From contig NVQB01000001.1 of NCBI GenBank assembly GCA_002319075.1, positions 5,022,001-5,086,000 on the forward strand: a stretch of 64,000 nucleotides of DNA, given 5' to 3'. Below, piece after piece: positions 54,230 through 62,705 of the stretch. The DNA is from Sphingobacteriaceae bacterium (lineage in GTDB: Bacteria > Bacteroidota > Bacteroidia > B-17B0 > Aurantibacillaceae). The notes below the pieces were generated by a model. That model was not told the DNA's origin. It saw nothing but the letters and a program-made list of their open reading frames with translations, and ran no database searches. The translations under genes and the position numbers were made by a program. Each line of letters starts with the position of its first letter. Positions within the stretch are counted from its first letter, which is position 1.

Positions 54230-55549
54230 GTGTTAAAAGAATTTGAGTCAAACATAGTTAAAAAGGAACTTTTTCACAAAAAGGAGAAGTTGCTTTTGGC
54301 AATCAGTGGTGGCAGTGACTCTGTTGTTTTGGCTCATCTCTTAAAAGCAGCGGGGTATAAATTTTCTTTAGCGCATTGTAATTTTCAGTTGCGCGGAAAA
54401 GATAGTGACACTGATGAGAATTTTTGCAAAGCGCTTTCTAAAAAACTCGGTGTTAAACTTTACACAAAACACTTCGACACTCAGGCCTATTGCATAGCAA
54501 ACAAGGCAACAATTCAGGTGGCTGCCAGAAATTTACGTTACCAATGGTTCAACGAACTCCTGAAAGAACATGACTATGCTTATCTGTTAACCGCTCATAA
54601 CGCCAACGACGTTGTAGAAACAATTTTTATTAACTTATTGCGTGGAACGGGCATAAAGGGTATAAAGGGTATCTCAGAAAAAGCAGAGCAGCTGATTCGT
54701 CCCCTGTTAAACTTCACCAAAGAGGAAATAGAATCTTATGCTAAAAAAAAGGAGATTCAATTTCGTCTGGATCAAAGTAATCTGGAAGATAAATATGAAC
54801 GTAATTTTTTACGATTAAATGTTATTCCGCTTCTAAAAAAAATAAATCCAAACCTGGAAGAAACTTTTACAAAGAATGCAGGCAATTTTAAAGAAGAATC
54901 AGAAATAGTAAAAGATTACCTTGAGCAGCGCTCTATGGACTTATTGACACAAACTCCCGGTCTTATATTTATAAATAAGAAAAAATTAAAGCGTGAAAAA
55001 TATATAAAAAGTGTACTTCATTATATAGTATGCGGTTATGGCTTTAACGAGACCCAGGAAAAAAATATCCTAAAAAACATAATAACTGACGCTTTGCCGG
55101 GAAAGACCTTTACATCCGGCACACATCAGTTAACTATTGATAGAAATGACCTGATTATTAAGCCGCTTTTAAAGGAAGTTTTCAGCGATGAGATTTATTC
55201 TACATTTGAGGATCTTGAAAATCAGAAAACCTTTATTGTTCAAACACTTAAGAAATTTGTAATACCTGAAAAAAATGAACTTATTCTTCAAAAGGATCAC
55301 TTAGTTTTTCCTTTAATTTTAAGAAAAAAACAAACCGGCGATCGCTTTAAACCCTTCGGTATGAAAGGCTTTAAACTTCTGAGTGATTTTTTAAAAGATG
55401 AAAAGGCGAATTCTGTGGAAAAAGAAAACTGTCTGGTACTGGTGAATGGCAACGCGGAAATTATTTGGGTTATCGGTCGAAGAAGTGATGATCGCTATAA
55501 AGTAGATCAAAATAAAAAAGTATTTTTAAAACTCAGTTTAATTGAATAG
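54230..55549 (+). CDS. tilS: tRNA(Ile)-lysidine synthase
   Basis: Modifies C34 of tRNA-Ile(CAU) to lysidine with ATP, essential for decoding AUA. 439 residues from GTG 54230 (a TTG upstream is less likely because of the divergent gene). ATP pyrophosphatase P-loop AISGGSDSVVL (SGGSDS at about 26-31), LLTAHNANDVVETIFINLLRGTG and IRPLLNFTKEEIESYA, RNFLRLNVIPLLKKINPN, then the C-terminal domain with FPLILRKKQTGDRFKPFGM and KKVFLKLSLIE. Coupled by an 8-nt overlap to the next gene. Confidence 0.95.
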   Translation: MLKEFESNIVKKELFHKKEKLLLAISGGSDSVVLAHLLKAAGYKFSLAHCNFQLRGKDSDTDENFCKALSKKLGVKLYTKHFDTQAYCIANKATIQVAARNLRYQWFNELLKEHDYAYLLTAHNANDVVETIFINLLRGTGIKGIKGISEKAEQLIRPLLNFTKEEIESYAKKKEIQFRLDQSNLEDKYERNFLRLNVIPLLKKINPNLEETFTKNAGNFKEESEIVKDYLEQRSMDLLTQTPGLIFINKKKLKREKYIKSVLHYIVCGYGFNETQEKNILKNIITDALPGKTFTSGTHQLTIDRNDLIIKPLLKEVFSDEIYSTFEDLENQKTFIVQTLKKFVIPEKNELILQKDHLVFPLILRKKQTGDRFKPFGMKGFKLLSDFLKDEKANSVEKENCLVLVNGNAEIIWVIGRRSDDRYKVDQNKKVFLKLSLIE

Positions 55550-56087
55550 CGACGAAATACTCTTCGAAGAAAAACAATACCTCGGACACAATCGTCTAAG
55601 CATGGTGATCCGTACCATGTTTGCATTATTTTGCTTTATGGGCTATTATTGGAGCGAAAATCCGAAACCAGTGCAGGTATCTTTTTTTAAAATAGGCTCC
55701 TACCCTATTCAAAATATCAGTAATTCTGGTTTAATATTTTTTATTGTAGGTACCAGTATTCTTGTTTTGAGCGCTGGACTTACCTATGTTTTACACATAC
55801 AAACAAAGGTCTATCACGGCTATATGATTCTTGATGGATTCTGGACTTCCCGCAAAATAAAAATAGACCTGAGTAACATTACTTCGATCAGAAAGAGCCG
55901 TTATAAAAAAAATATTTTCAGAAGAGCGGTCTACAATTTGCACAATATGGGCGTTATCAGGTTTTACACGAGTGGCGATGATTTTATTGAACTTATTGAT
56001 AATACAGGGTTTACCTATAAAATTGGAAGTCAAAAACCCCAGGAGTTTTACACTATTCTTAAAGCAGAACTCGAACAAAAATCCTGA
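55542..56087 (+). CDS. two-helix membrane protein, PH-like
   Basis: 181 residues with TTG start at 55542, giving the 8-nt TTGAATAG overlap with tilS. Two TMs (about 20-37 and 66-85), then a soluble C-terminal domain with beta-rich LDGFWTSRKIKIDLSNITSIRK and FIELIDNTGFTYKIGSQKPQEFYTIL, similar to bacterial PH (YdbS/YdbT-like) domains. Function unknown. Confidence 0.7.
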   Translation: MNSDEILFEEKQYLGHNRLSMVIRTMFALFCFMGYYWSENPKPVQVSFFKIGSYPIQNISNSGLIFFIVGTSILVLSAGLTYVLHIQTKVYHGYMILDGFWTSRKIKIDLSNITSIRKSRYKKNIFRRAVYNLHNMGVIRFYTSGDDFIELIDNTGFTYKIGSQKPQEFYTILKAELEQKS

Positions 56088-56093
56088 TTTTAC

Positions 56094-56124
56094 TTGTTTT
56101 TGTAGCCTCTATTTTTTAAATTTG
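56094..56124 (+). promoter_or_regulatory. promoter of the 95-residue hypothetical gene
   Basis: TTG (56094-56096) followed after 20 bp by TAAATTTG (56117-56124), fitting -33/-7 Bacteroidota elements. The ATG is 42 nt downstream, at 56167. Confidence 0.45.
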
Positions 56125-56166
56125 ATATTGAGTAAATAAACCAAAATTAATTTAACCCCCCGATCT

Positions 56167-56454
56167 ATGGTTGCTACAGATTTTGAAAACATTGAAAAAG
56201 AAATGATTGAGAACCTAAAATTCCCATCATCGGAAGTATTAAATGATCCAGCAAAAATTACACAAAGAACTGCAGATCTCGAACGCGCTCTGTCTTTAGG
56301 GAACCTGGAACATTCGAAGATTAAGATTTATTTTGAGGATGAAAATTCCTGCAAGCTTGTTGAAACTACAGTTTGGGCGGTTACTGACAAACGCGTTATC
56401 TTAAAACAAGGCGTTGGTATTCCGATAAACAGGATACATTCTTTAAGCGTTTAA
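56167..56454 (+). CDS. conserved small hypothetical protein
   Basis: 95 residues, cytosolic. N-terminal helical part (VATDFENIEKEMIENLKF, NDPAKITQRTADLERA) and a beta-rich end (KIKIYFEDENSCKLVETTVWAVTDKRVILKQGVGIPINRIHSL). Resembles small Bacteroidota proteins without named function. The 3' end overlaps the convergent cdsA by 12 nt. Confidence 0.7.
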   Translation: MVATDFENIEKEMIENLKFPSSEVLNDPAKITQRTADLERALSLGNLEHSKIKIYFEDENSCKLVETTVWAVTDKRVILKQGVGIPINRIHSLSV

Positions 56455-57297
56455 TAGCTTAACCACTACATAAACAAAAGGAGCAACAAATATCAGACTG
56501 TCAAAACGGTCTAAAATACCTCCGTGTCCCGGCATCAAATTACCTGTATCTTTTATTCCGGCCTGACGTTTGATCATACTTTCTACCAGGTCGCCAATGG
56601 TTGCCATTACTGGCACTACAGTTCCTAAAATTAACCACATGAAAGTGTCTCCATGAATGAAAAATCGCGCTACAATGTAGCCTGATCCTATCGTCATTAA
56701 GAAGCCAAAGAGTGTTCCTTCCCAGGTCTTTCCTGGAGAAATACGTTCAATCATTTTGTTTTTTCCGAAAAGACTACCTCCCAGGTAAGCAAAAGTATCG
56801 TTACTCCAGATCAATAAAATAATCCCAAACAAGATCGACGGATCAAAATAAGGAAGTACCTTCTCGCCTTCCTGGCTTATAACTATGCCATGTAAGAGAG
56901 CAAACGGTACTACTGAATAAATAAGTCCCGCAATAGTAAAAAGTGAATTTTGAATAGGTTTATCGCGTTTTGAAAAAAGTGCTACTGTAAAAATGATAAA
57001 GGGAATTAGGATCAGAAGAAGCCTGAAATCAGGAAAAGGATTGCTGTAGTCATTTAAATAATTGAAATCAATGAAGCTTGCGTAAAGTACTATTGAGCAA
57101 ATAAACCCTGTGACTCTATAGGGTTGCGAATTTAAATTAACTGACAGTTTGTAAAACTCATTTAAACCCATTAAGGATACAACAAAAAAGAAAATACTGA
57201 ACGAATAGTAATTCCAGAGCAAACAGCCCAATAGAACAACTACGAATACCAGTGCTGTTAGTGCTCTTGTTCCTAATGTTTTTAAGTTTAATGCCAT
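56443..57297 (-). CDS. cdsA: phosphatidate cytidylyltransferase
   Basis: An integral membrane enzyme making CDP-diacylglycerol from CTP and phosphatidic acid, the branch point of phospholipid synthesis. 284 residues from ATG 57297, chosen since the upstream extension begins with hydrophilic residues. About eight TMs and the full signature (SMIKRQAGIKDTGNLMPGHG, then GILDRFDSL), plus NDTFAYLGGSLFGKNKM and SPGKTWEGTLFG. A TATTTTTG element (57324-57317) is 19 nt upstream. Confidence 0.95.
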   Translation of the reverse strand: MALNLKTLGTRALTALVFVVVLLGCLLWNYYSFSIFFFVVSLMGLNEFYKLSVNLNSQPYRVTGFICSIVLYASFIDFNYLNDYSNPFPDFRLLLILIPFIIFTVALFSKRDKPIQNSLFTIAGLIYSVVPFALLHGIVISQEGEKVLPYFDPSILFGIILLIWSNDTFAYLGGSLFGKNKMIERISPGKTWEGTLFGFLMTIGSGYIVARFFIHGDTFMWLILGTVVPVMATIGDLVESMIKRQAGIKDTGNLMPGHGGILDRFDSLIFVAPFVYVVVKLLNA

Positions 57298-57375
57298 CTG
57301 GTCGAATTTGTGCACGCAAAAATAGTACAATTTTGTTTGTATTTTATTAACGAAAAAGATAAATAAGCGAGTATA

Positions 57376-57402
57376 TTGACTTGCTTTAAAAACTTATTTT
57401 TG
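57376..57402 (+). promoter_or_regulatory. promoter of the MarC-family gene
   Basis: TTG (57376-57378) followed after 16 bp by TATTTTTG (57395-57402). The ATG of the MarC gene is only 5 nt beyond, so the transcript would start near or at the start codon. Confidence 0.45.
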
Positions 57403-57407
57403 CGCGC

Positions 57408-58067
57408 ATGTTTGACCCGGCATTATTTATAACCATTCTTATCGGTTTGTTTTCTTTAATAAATCCATTAAGCGCTTTGCCGATCTACTTGGGTTTAACG
57501 CAGGATGATTCGGAAGAGAATAAATTAAGAACGCTTAAAAAAGCCTGCCTGTATGTTTTTGTCATTTGCTTAGTATCGTATTACCTGGGCGTTTATCTGC
57601 TTCATTTCTTTGGCATTACTATTCCAGCCCTGCGTGTGGCCGGCGGACTTATTATCTTTAGATCAGGTTGGCAGTTATTAAATGTTCAGCACAAAAAAGA
57701 ATTGCGTGGCAATATTAAAGAAGAAGTTGGAAGCCGTGATGACATTTCTTTTTCGCCACTTGCCATGCCTCTTTTGGCAGGTCCCGGCTCAATGTCTTTT
57801 TTAATTACCTTATTTTCGAACAGAAGCAATAATGTTAACGAGGCCATTTACCAGGATGTTTTCGCAATCATCGCAATTCTTCTTGTTATCCTGTCCATTT
57901 ATTTTGTGTTTAAATTTGCCCCAAGGCTTATGAAATACGCAGGACAATCAGGCTTGACAGCGCTTTCAAAAATAATGGGCTTTATTGTAACTGGTATTGG
58001 TGTTCAAATGATTCTCTCGAGTTTATCCACCGTAATAAAAACAATTTACCTCGATTTACACAGTTAG
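57408..58067 (+). CDS. MarC family integral membrane protein
   Basis: 219 residues with six TMs. FINPLSALPIYLGLTQD, GGLIIFRSGWQLL, PLAMPLLAGPGSMSFLITL and GLTALSKIMGFIVTGIGVQMIL are the conserved MarC/UPF0056 segments. Once thought to be a drug-resistance factor; transport substrate unknown. The stop overlaps the convergent deacetylase gene by 4 nt. Confidence 0.92.
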   Translation: MFDPALFITILIGLFSLINPLSALPIYLGLTQDDSEENKLRTLKKACLYVFVICLVSYYLGVYLLHFFGITIPALRVAGGLIIFRSGWQLLNVQHKKELRGNIKEEVGSRDDISFSPLAMPLLAGPGSMSFLITLFSNRSNNVNEAIYQDVFAIIAILLVILSIYFVFKFAPRLMKYAGQSGLTALSKIMGFIVTGIGVQMILSSLSTVIKTIYLDLHS

Positions 58068-59350
58068 TTCTTTTTCACCAGGTTTAAGAACTCAATGTAA
58101 AACAACTTCATTTTAGTAGTGAAGACATCGTTATGGAAAATGGAAATGAGTTCTCCATTGTATTTTTTTACTTCATTCACTAATGGATTAGCAAGATCTA
58201 CAAGACTTTTCCCTTCTTTTTCCTGCGCCAGAAGATTATTTTCGGTAATGGCAAAAGAATGAATGGTTAAAGAACTTACCGATTCAATATCAAGACTGTA
58301 CCATTTGTAGGGATAACAGTACGAAGACCTAAAACCATTAGCATTCTTGTATCCCATAGAATAGTCAGCCGTTAAACCAGCCTGCAGTAGATCCTTATAG
58401 GTAAGAGGAAAAGTTAACATGGAAAAATGCTGGCGCGTTTTTGTAATGAGTTTATGTGTGATGTTACCAAGTCGGCTTGTTTCAACTTTGAGCTGACGCA
58501 AATTGTTGTTGGACCCAAATGAAGGATGCACTCCTACCATGGAGTAATCGGCCAGGTGTTTTATCAAGGATTGAAACCGGAGGTCTGACGAAGAGTGATT
58601 TTTATCGTTCGGACCGTAATCGCCTAAAAGAAAAAAGTAAATAGCCTTTGTTTCCGTTTGTTTGTGGGCATCAATTAAAAATTCATAACAATCGAAGGGA
58701 TCTTTTTCTTTACCAAGAATGATGCGCATGCGTTGTTTAATTTTTGCGAAGTTGCGATCAGAAATTAATCCCGCCAGTGTTCTCACGAAGCCCTTATTTT
58801 TGTATTTATAAACGTTATCAATATCTATGGTAGAAATAAAATTGTAGGTCCTTTTCTTAAATTCAAGATCCGGGAAGTTTTCAGCGAGCAGTTTTTGAAA
58901 TTCGCTCAGCCAGACGTTTACCAGCGGATAATGCAGGAACTCGTATTGATAGGCCAAACTCGATTTAAAATTGAATCGATTATATTGATCTCCTTTGTGT
59001 GGGAGATATTCCTCGTAACGTGATAATAACCAAAAGGCAGCGCCAAACAAATCGAAAGGAACAGGATGTGTTGAATTCTTAAAAAATATTTTTTCAAACT
59101 GAGCATTCGTATTCACCTGTAAATGGTAGTCGCGGATGCCATGATCAAAAAGAATAGTATGTGGCTTTATGGCAAAGGCATCTTCAAATGGAAGTTCTGA
59201 ATAATTTATCTTTGGTTCAGCACTCTCTGTAAATTCTTCAGGGGCGGTAGTAATTCGGAAATCAAGACCTAGTCCTTCGCTGAGCAATGTCTTTAAAATA
59301 TAAGTAAGACGATTACTGTTTTTTTCTGAATATACAAGTATAAAATTAAT
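58064..59350 (-). CDS. DUF7033 polysaccharide deacetylase-like protein
   Basis: About 428 residues if started at ATT 59350. The first standard start in frame is TTG 59287, but the frame is open upstream and encodes INFILVYSEKNSNRLTYIL, which matches the usual N-terminus of this Bacteroidota family (ILVYTEK..PRL.YI). Then DUF7033 (about 20-150; LFDHGIRDY, PFDLFGAAFWLLSRYEEYL) and a NodB-like deacetylase region (FISTIDIDNVYKYKNKG, VGVHPSFGSN, HFSMLTFPLTYKDLLQAG). Likely acts on an envelope polysaccharide. Confidence 0.8.
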   Translation of the reverse strand: MNFILVYSEKNSNRLTYILKTLLSEGLGLDFRITTAPEEFTESAEPKINYSELPFEDAFAIKPHTILFDHGIRDYHLQVNTNAQFEKIFFKNSTHPVPFDLFGAAFWLLSRYEEYLPHKGDQYNRFNFKSSLAYQYEFLHYPLVNVWLSEFQKLLAENFPDLEFKKRTYNFISTIDIDNVYKYKNKGFVRTLAGLISDRNFAKIKQRMRIILGKEKDPFDCYEFLIDAHKQTETKAIYFFLLGDYGPNDKNHSSSDLRFQSLIKHLADYSMVGVHPSFGSNNNLRQLKVETSRLGNITHKLITKTRQHFSMLTFPLTYKDLLQAGLTADYSMGYKNANGFRSSYCYPYKWYSLDIESVSSLTIHSFAITENNLLAQEKEGKSLVDLANPLVNEVKKYNGELISIFHNDVFTTKMKLFYIEFLNLVKKN

Positions 59351-59431
59351 AGCCCTAAGTTAAAAAAGCTCGGTGGATTTGAAAAACAAACCGTGGAAAG
59401 TTATGGGGAAAAGAATGTTAATTCTCCCTGC

Positions 59432-59713
59432 TCATATACTGCAATACAGATCCCGTGTTAAATAGTTGAGAAACTGATATATTGAGAAAGCGAGTAATGC
59501 AATGGCTAAAAGAGAATAGGTAAAGGCTTGAAAAAAAACAATAAAGCGATCCTTTAAATTTAAACGCGGGTGTAGTAGTTTTTTTCTTTTCAAAAATTCT
59601 TTATTCAAGGCAATCAGAATAATTGGAAAAACGATAAAGATTATTACGGCGGCTATTGCACACATTAGCAGCCCCAGAGCTATCGCGGCTTGCAGATGAA
59701 TCAGTACAAACAT
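59432..59713 (-). CDS. small two-helix membrane protein
   Basis: 93 residues from ATG 59713, which clears the upstream DgkA-like stop by 5 nt. Two long hydrophobic helices (about 5-38 and 56-80) with a basic RKKLLHPRLNLKDRF loop. No family recognised. Last gene of the minus-strand operon that runs back to the winged-helix regulator. Confidence 0.65.
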   Translation of the reverse strand: MFVLIHLQAAIALGLLMCAIAAVIIFIVFPIILIALNKEFLKRKKLLHPRLNLKDRFIVFFQAFTYSLLAIALLAFSIYQFLNYLTRDLYCSI

Positions 59714-59718
59714 AAAAA

Positions 59719-60072
59719 TCAAAAATAATGTGAAAAAACAATTATTCCGGCAGCAACAGCAAACAAACAAACTATAAGAACCGCGCCGGCAGAAACGTCT
59801 TTAATATATTTAATTCTTGGATCAAGTTCAGGCTTAATAATATTGCAGAGCTTCTCAACGGCTGAATTTAGCATCTCTAGGGCAATCACCAATGTGATAG
59901 CTAAAAGTAGTAGGATCCAATGTTCGTTACAGACTTCAAAAAAAGCAGCGAGTCCGATCACTAAAAGGGCAATTACGGCATGTATCTTAAGATGCGTTTC
60001 CTGCCGAAAAGCTTGGTAAATGCCTGAAAATGCGTAGCCAAAAGCATTTATTCTATTCTTAAAGTAGCCCAT
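59719..60072 (-). CDS. DgkA-family kinase (diacylglycerol/undecaprenol kinase)
   Basis: 117 residues with three TMs. NAFGYAFSGIYQAFRQETHLKIHAVIA, the catalytic EMLNSAVEKLCNIIKPE helix (Glu in EMLNSAVE) and IKDVSAGAVLIVCLFAV are diagnostic. Phosphorylates diacylglycerol or undecaprenol at the inner membrane, recycling lipid carriers. Its ATG overlaps the end of the DUF1361 gene by 14 nt. Confidence 0.9.
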   Translation of the reverse strand: MGYFKNRINAFGYAFSGIYQAFRQETHLKIHAVIALLVIGLAAFFEVCNEHWILLLLAITLVIALEMLNSAVEKLCNIIKPELDPRIKYIKDVSAGAVLIVCLFAVAAGIIVFSHYF

Positions 60073-60703
60073 TTGTTTTTCCCCCCTCTCTCGTTTTAAA
60101 CGAGTCGTAAATTTCGTAAACTAAATATAGAAAAATAGTGAATGTAAACGTTACTCCCAAAGTCTCTTTGCAATTCTTACTATCAAAAACGGAGTAAAAC
60201 ATTTGCAAAACCAAATCATCGGGATTTGAGAGAACATCCCAGCTATTAAATCTTAAATACCTTCCCAGGTAAATGCCATAGCCGTTTGACAAGAGAATCA
60301 AAAATTTAAAGAGGTTAAGTTGTACCCTTGATTTTATCTGATCAGAGAGAATATCTAAAATACGTGCGATTGTCATAACAAAAAGGGAGAGACCCAATAG
60401 GGAAAAACTGAGGATCAGAATCAGATCAAACCACATAGGGGCTATTAAATTTTTTGTGAGGTGAAAAAGATCGGTCAGGATATAGGGTGCGTTTGGTAAA
60501 AAGAGTAATGTCAGCACTAAAATTAAATTTCTCTGAATGGCTTTAGCGAAGGGATTATACTTTTTGATGAGTGCATAAGGGATACAGGCCAAAAAAAGAT
60601 TCCATAAAAGGAAGAAAAAACTCAGGTTACCAGTTTGTAAAGCCCTTAAAATTAATAAGAGAATACAGAAAGCAAATAGCTTAAGAAAATAAGTCGTCTT
60701 CAT
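60059..60703 (-). CDS. DUF1361 membrane protein
   Basis: 214 residues with six or seven hydrophobic segments. Conserved LFLPNAPYILTDLFHL and NGYGIYLGRYLRFNSWD, then NPDDLV. The family has no established function. Next to the DgkA-like gene and 3 nt from the DUF4173 gene. Confidence 0.85.
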   Translation of the reverse strand: MKTTYFLKLFAFCILLLILRALQTGNLSFFFLLWNLFLACIPYALIKKYNPFAKAIQRNLILVLTLLFLPNAPYILTDLFHLTKNLIAPMWFDLILILSFSLLGLSLFVMTIARILDILSDQIKSRVQLNLFKFLILLSNGYGIYLGRYLRFNSWDVLSNPDDLVLQMFYSVFDSKNCKETLGVTFTFTIFLYLVYEIYDSFKTREGGKTNGLL

Positions 60704-60706
60704 ACT

Positions 60707-62182
60707 TTAATAGTTTATGCTGTTTAGAATATCCCGATCTCTAAGATCCCAACTCTGCCACTCTTTTTTATAATCTTTGAGATAATATTTGATTTTCATT
60801 TTCATAAGTGCCTTAAAAGTTCTTCCTGTATGGTTCTGTGTTTGGTAAACTCGCAAATCTTTAAAGTTTTTTAAAGGACCATTTATAAGTTTAAAGTTTT
60901 TATCCTGCGAAACCTTAAGAAGCTCGGGGATGTTAGCATCTGATAACGAAAACAGGTAGTTAAAATCTACTTCGGTTAAAGGTTTATTTTTTAAATTATA
61001 CCGGGTAATTAGAACGTCCCAATTAAAAACGCTGCTTATAGCGAGGAAAGCGAACCATACCGTAAAATTGCTGCTAATAAGAAACCAGTTAGATCGCTCT
61101 TTCAAGATTTTGTAAAAGGTAATACTCAAGCCAACAGTCGCTAGAATCAACCAGACATACACTCCTACTCTTTTGTAGGTAAAATTGTAATCGTGAATGT
61201 AGAGCTGATTGCGTGTTGCCGTTGAAAATAACATGATGAGATTTTGGAAAATCCATGCATAAACCATAAATCTCAACAGTTTAGAGTTCCTGATTGCCTG
61301 GAAATTTTTCCGAAACAAAAACATAATCAGAGCTGTGGCGATAAGTATTGAAAGAACAATCATGTTAACGCCATCATGTACAAAATCAGAATGCGAAATT
61401 CCTTTTGGAAGTGCTTTATGAAACCAGATTGTATTTACATCTCCACTATTTAAAATCACGAGCATAAAATTTAAAAAGAGAAACAATAGAATTCCTGCGG
61501 AAATTTCTGTTTTAAAATTGGATTCCTTTTGAAGGTCTGCCGCTTCGTTTAAAGACTTTAACCCTTGTTCAAAATCTAAAACCGTTTTAATTTTTCTGCT
61601 ATAGAATAGGCCGTAAACAGTGAAGAAAGCAAAGGTTGTAAATAAGAGCCAGGAGAAACTGATAAAGTTAAAATTGATCCATTCTGTATTTGCTGCGAAT
61701 AAGGGATTCGCCTGTTTGTAGAGAACGAAAAATAGAATGCAGAGTAAGCTCACTATAAAAACGCTTAAGAAACCATAGCTGGAGAAAACATGTTTTTCTT
61801 TCTCTTTATTTTTTTCAGAGCGGATGGCTGCGTCCGTCACCGCAAAAATAACCGAACTTACGAGTGAATAGCAACCAAACAGAAAGGCAAGAATTGAAGA
61901 ATTTGTTCGGTTCATAGAATAGGCAGATAACAATAAGAGTCCGCAACAATTCGTAATAATAGCCAGTGCACTCGAGTTAAGTACTATGCCTGTTGCTGAA
62001 ATCAGGCACATTGTAGCAGAAAGTATCCATGGCTTTTGACGGAGGAGACTTTTGTCCCGGTAAACTAATACAGAAGTAAACACGAGGTTAAACAACAAAA
62101 AATTGATACCGGCATTTTGCTGGTAAAATAAATAGGTAAAAGCTGCCGTAGCAATTATTATTAAACGATCATTCGATTTCAT
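60707..62182 (-). CDS. DUF4173 membrane protein
   Basis: 491 residues, about 12 TMs in two blocks. NSGDVNTIWFHKALPKGISHSDFVHDGVN and NQLYIHDYNFTYKRVGVYVWLIL match the DUF4173 pattern; the soluble C-terminal 100 residues (DANIPELLKVSQD, RDRDILNSINY) are cytosolic or periplasmic. Function unknown. 1 nt from the Coq4-like gene and 3 nt from DUF1361, so translated as part of the same operon. Confidence 0.8.
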   Translation of the reverse strand: MKSNDRLIIIATAAFTYLFYQQNAGINFLLFNLVFTSVLVYRDKSLLRQKPWILSATMCLISATGIVLNSSALAIITNCCGLLLLSAYSMNRTNSSILAFLFGCYSLVSSVIFAVTDAAIRSEKNKEKEKHVFSSYGFLSVFIVSLLCILFFVLYKQANPLFAANTEWINFNFISFSWLLFTTFAFFTVYGLFYSRKIKTVLDFEQGLKSLNEAADLQKESNFKTEISAGILLFLFLNFMLVILNSGDVNTIWFHKALPKGISHSDFVHDGVNMIVLSILIATALIMFLFRKNFQAIRNSKLLRFMVYAWIFQNLIMLFSTATRNQLYIHDYNFTYKRVGVYVWLILATVGLSITFYKILKERSNWFLISSNFTVWFAFLAISSVFNWDVLITRYNLKNKPLTEVDFNYLFSLSDANIPELLKVSQDKNFKLINGPLKNFKDLRVYQTQNHTGRTFKALMKMKIKYYLKDYKKEWQSWDLRDRDILNSINY

Positions 62183-62183
62183 A

Positions 62184-62705
62184 TCACAGAGTTTTAATTT
62201 TAGTAGTAAATAATTGACTTCTTATTTGTTGTAAATCCTCGGAAAGAATACTTTTTAAATTCAGTTGAGAAATATCTATGCAGCTTTTTCCGCGGGCGAA
62301 AGATGTACGTAGGTAAGACCAATGAAAAGGAAGAAGGCACCAGGCGCCGATCGCAGTGCTGAAAGAAGCTATAGAATTTTTACCATTACCTCTCAGAAAG
62401 AACTGAAGTGCTACTTCATCTTTAAAAGAAGAAGTAAAATCAAACAGCACATGATAGACATCGTGTGATTCAGCTCCGGCAATGGGTTCAAGTTTGTTTA
62501 GTTTTAAAAACTCACCAAGTTTTCTACCGACAGTTTCCTCGGGAAAATTCAAAAACTCGTTCGTTTTCATGTTCCAGGGAGTTTCCTTTGTTCCGAAATT
62601 GAAAACAACAGGACCTATGAGATGTGCGGTATAGGAAGAAACTTTTTCGTGTATTCTCCATAAAAATGCGATGAGCTTTGGACTCTGTTTAACGGGTGTA
62701 TTCAT
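62184..62705 (-). CDS. Coq4-like protein A
   Basis: 173 residues from ATG 62705, overlapping the upstream membrane-protein gene by 17 nt (a longer start at 62744 is possible). Carries HDVYHVLFDFTSSFKDE, an exact HDxxH-x11-E motif as in COQ4 proteins, followed by ALQFFLRGNGK. Upstream VGRKLGEFLKLNKLEPI and the C-terminal LNLKSILSEDLQQI helix also match its paralogue in the next-but-one gene. COQ4 acts in ubiquinone synthesis in other phyla, but Bacteroidota use menaquinone, so the substrate is open. Confidence 0.75.
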   Translation of the reverse strand: MNTPVKQSPKLIAFLWRIHEKVSSYTAHLIGPVVFNFGTKETPWNMKTNEFLNFPEETVGRKLGEFLKLNKLEPIAGAESHDVYHVLFDFTSSFKDEVALQFFLRGNGKNSIASFSTAIGAWCLLPFHWSYLRTSFARGKSCIDISQLNLKSILSEDLQQIRSQLFTTKIKTL

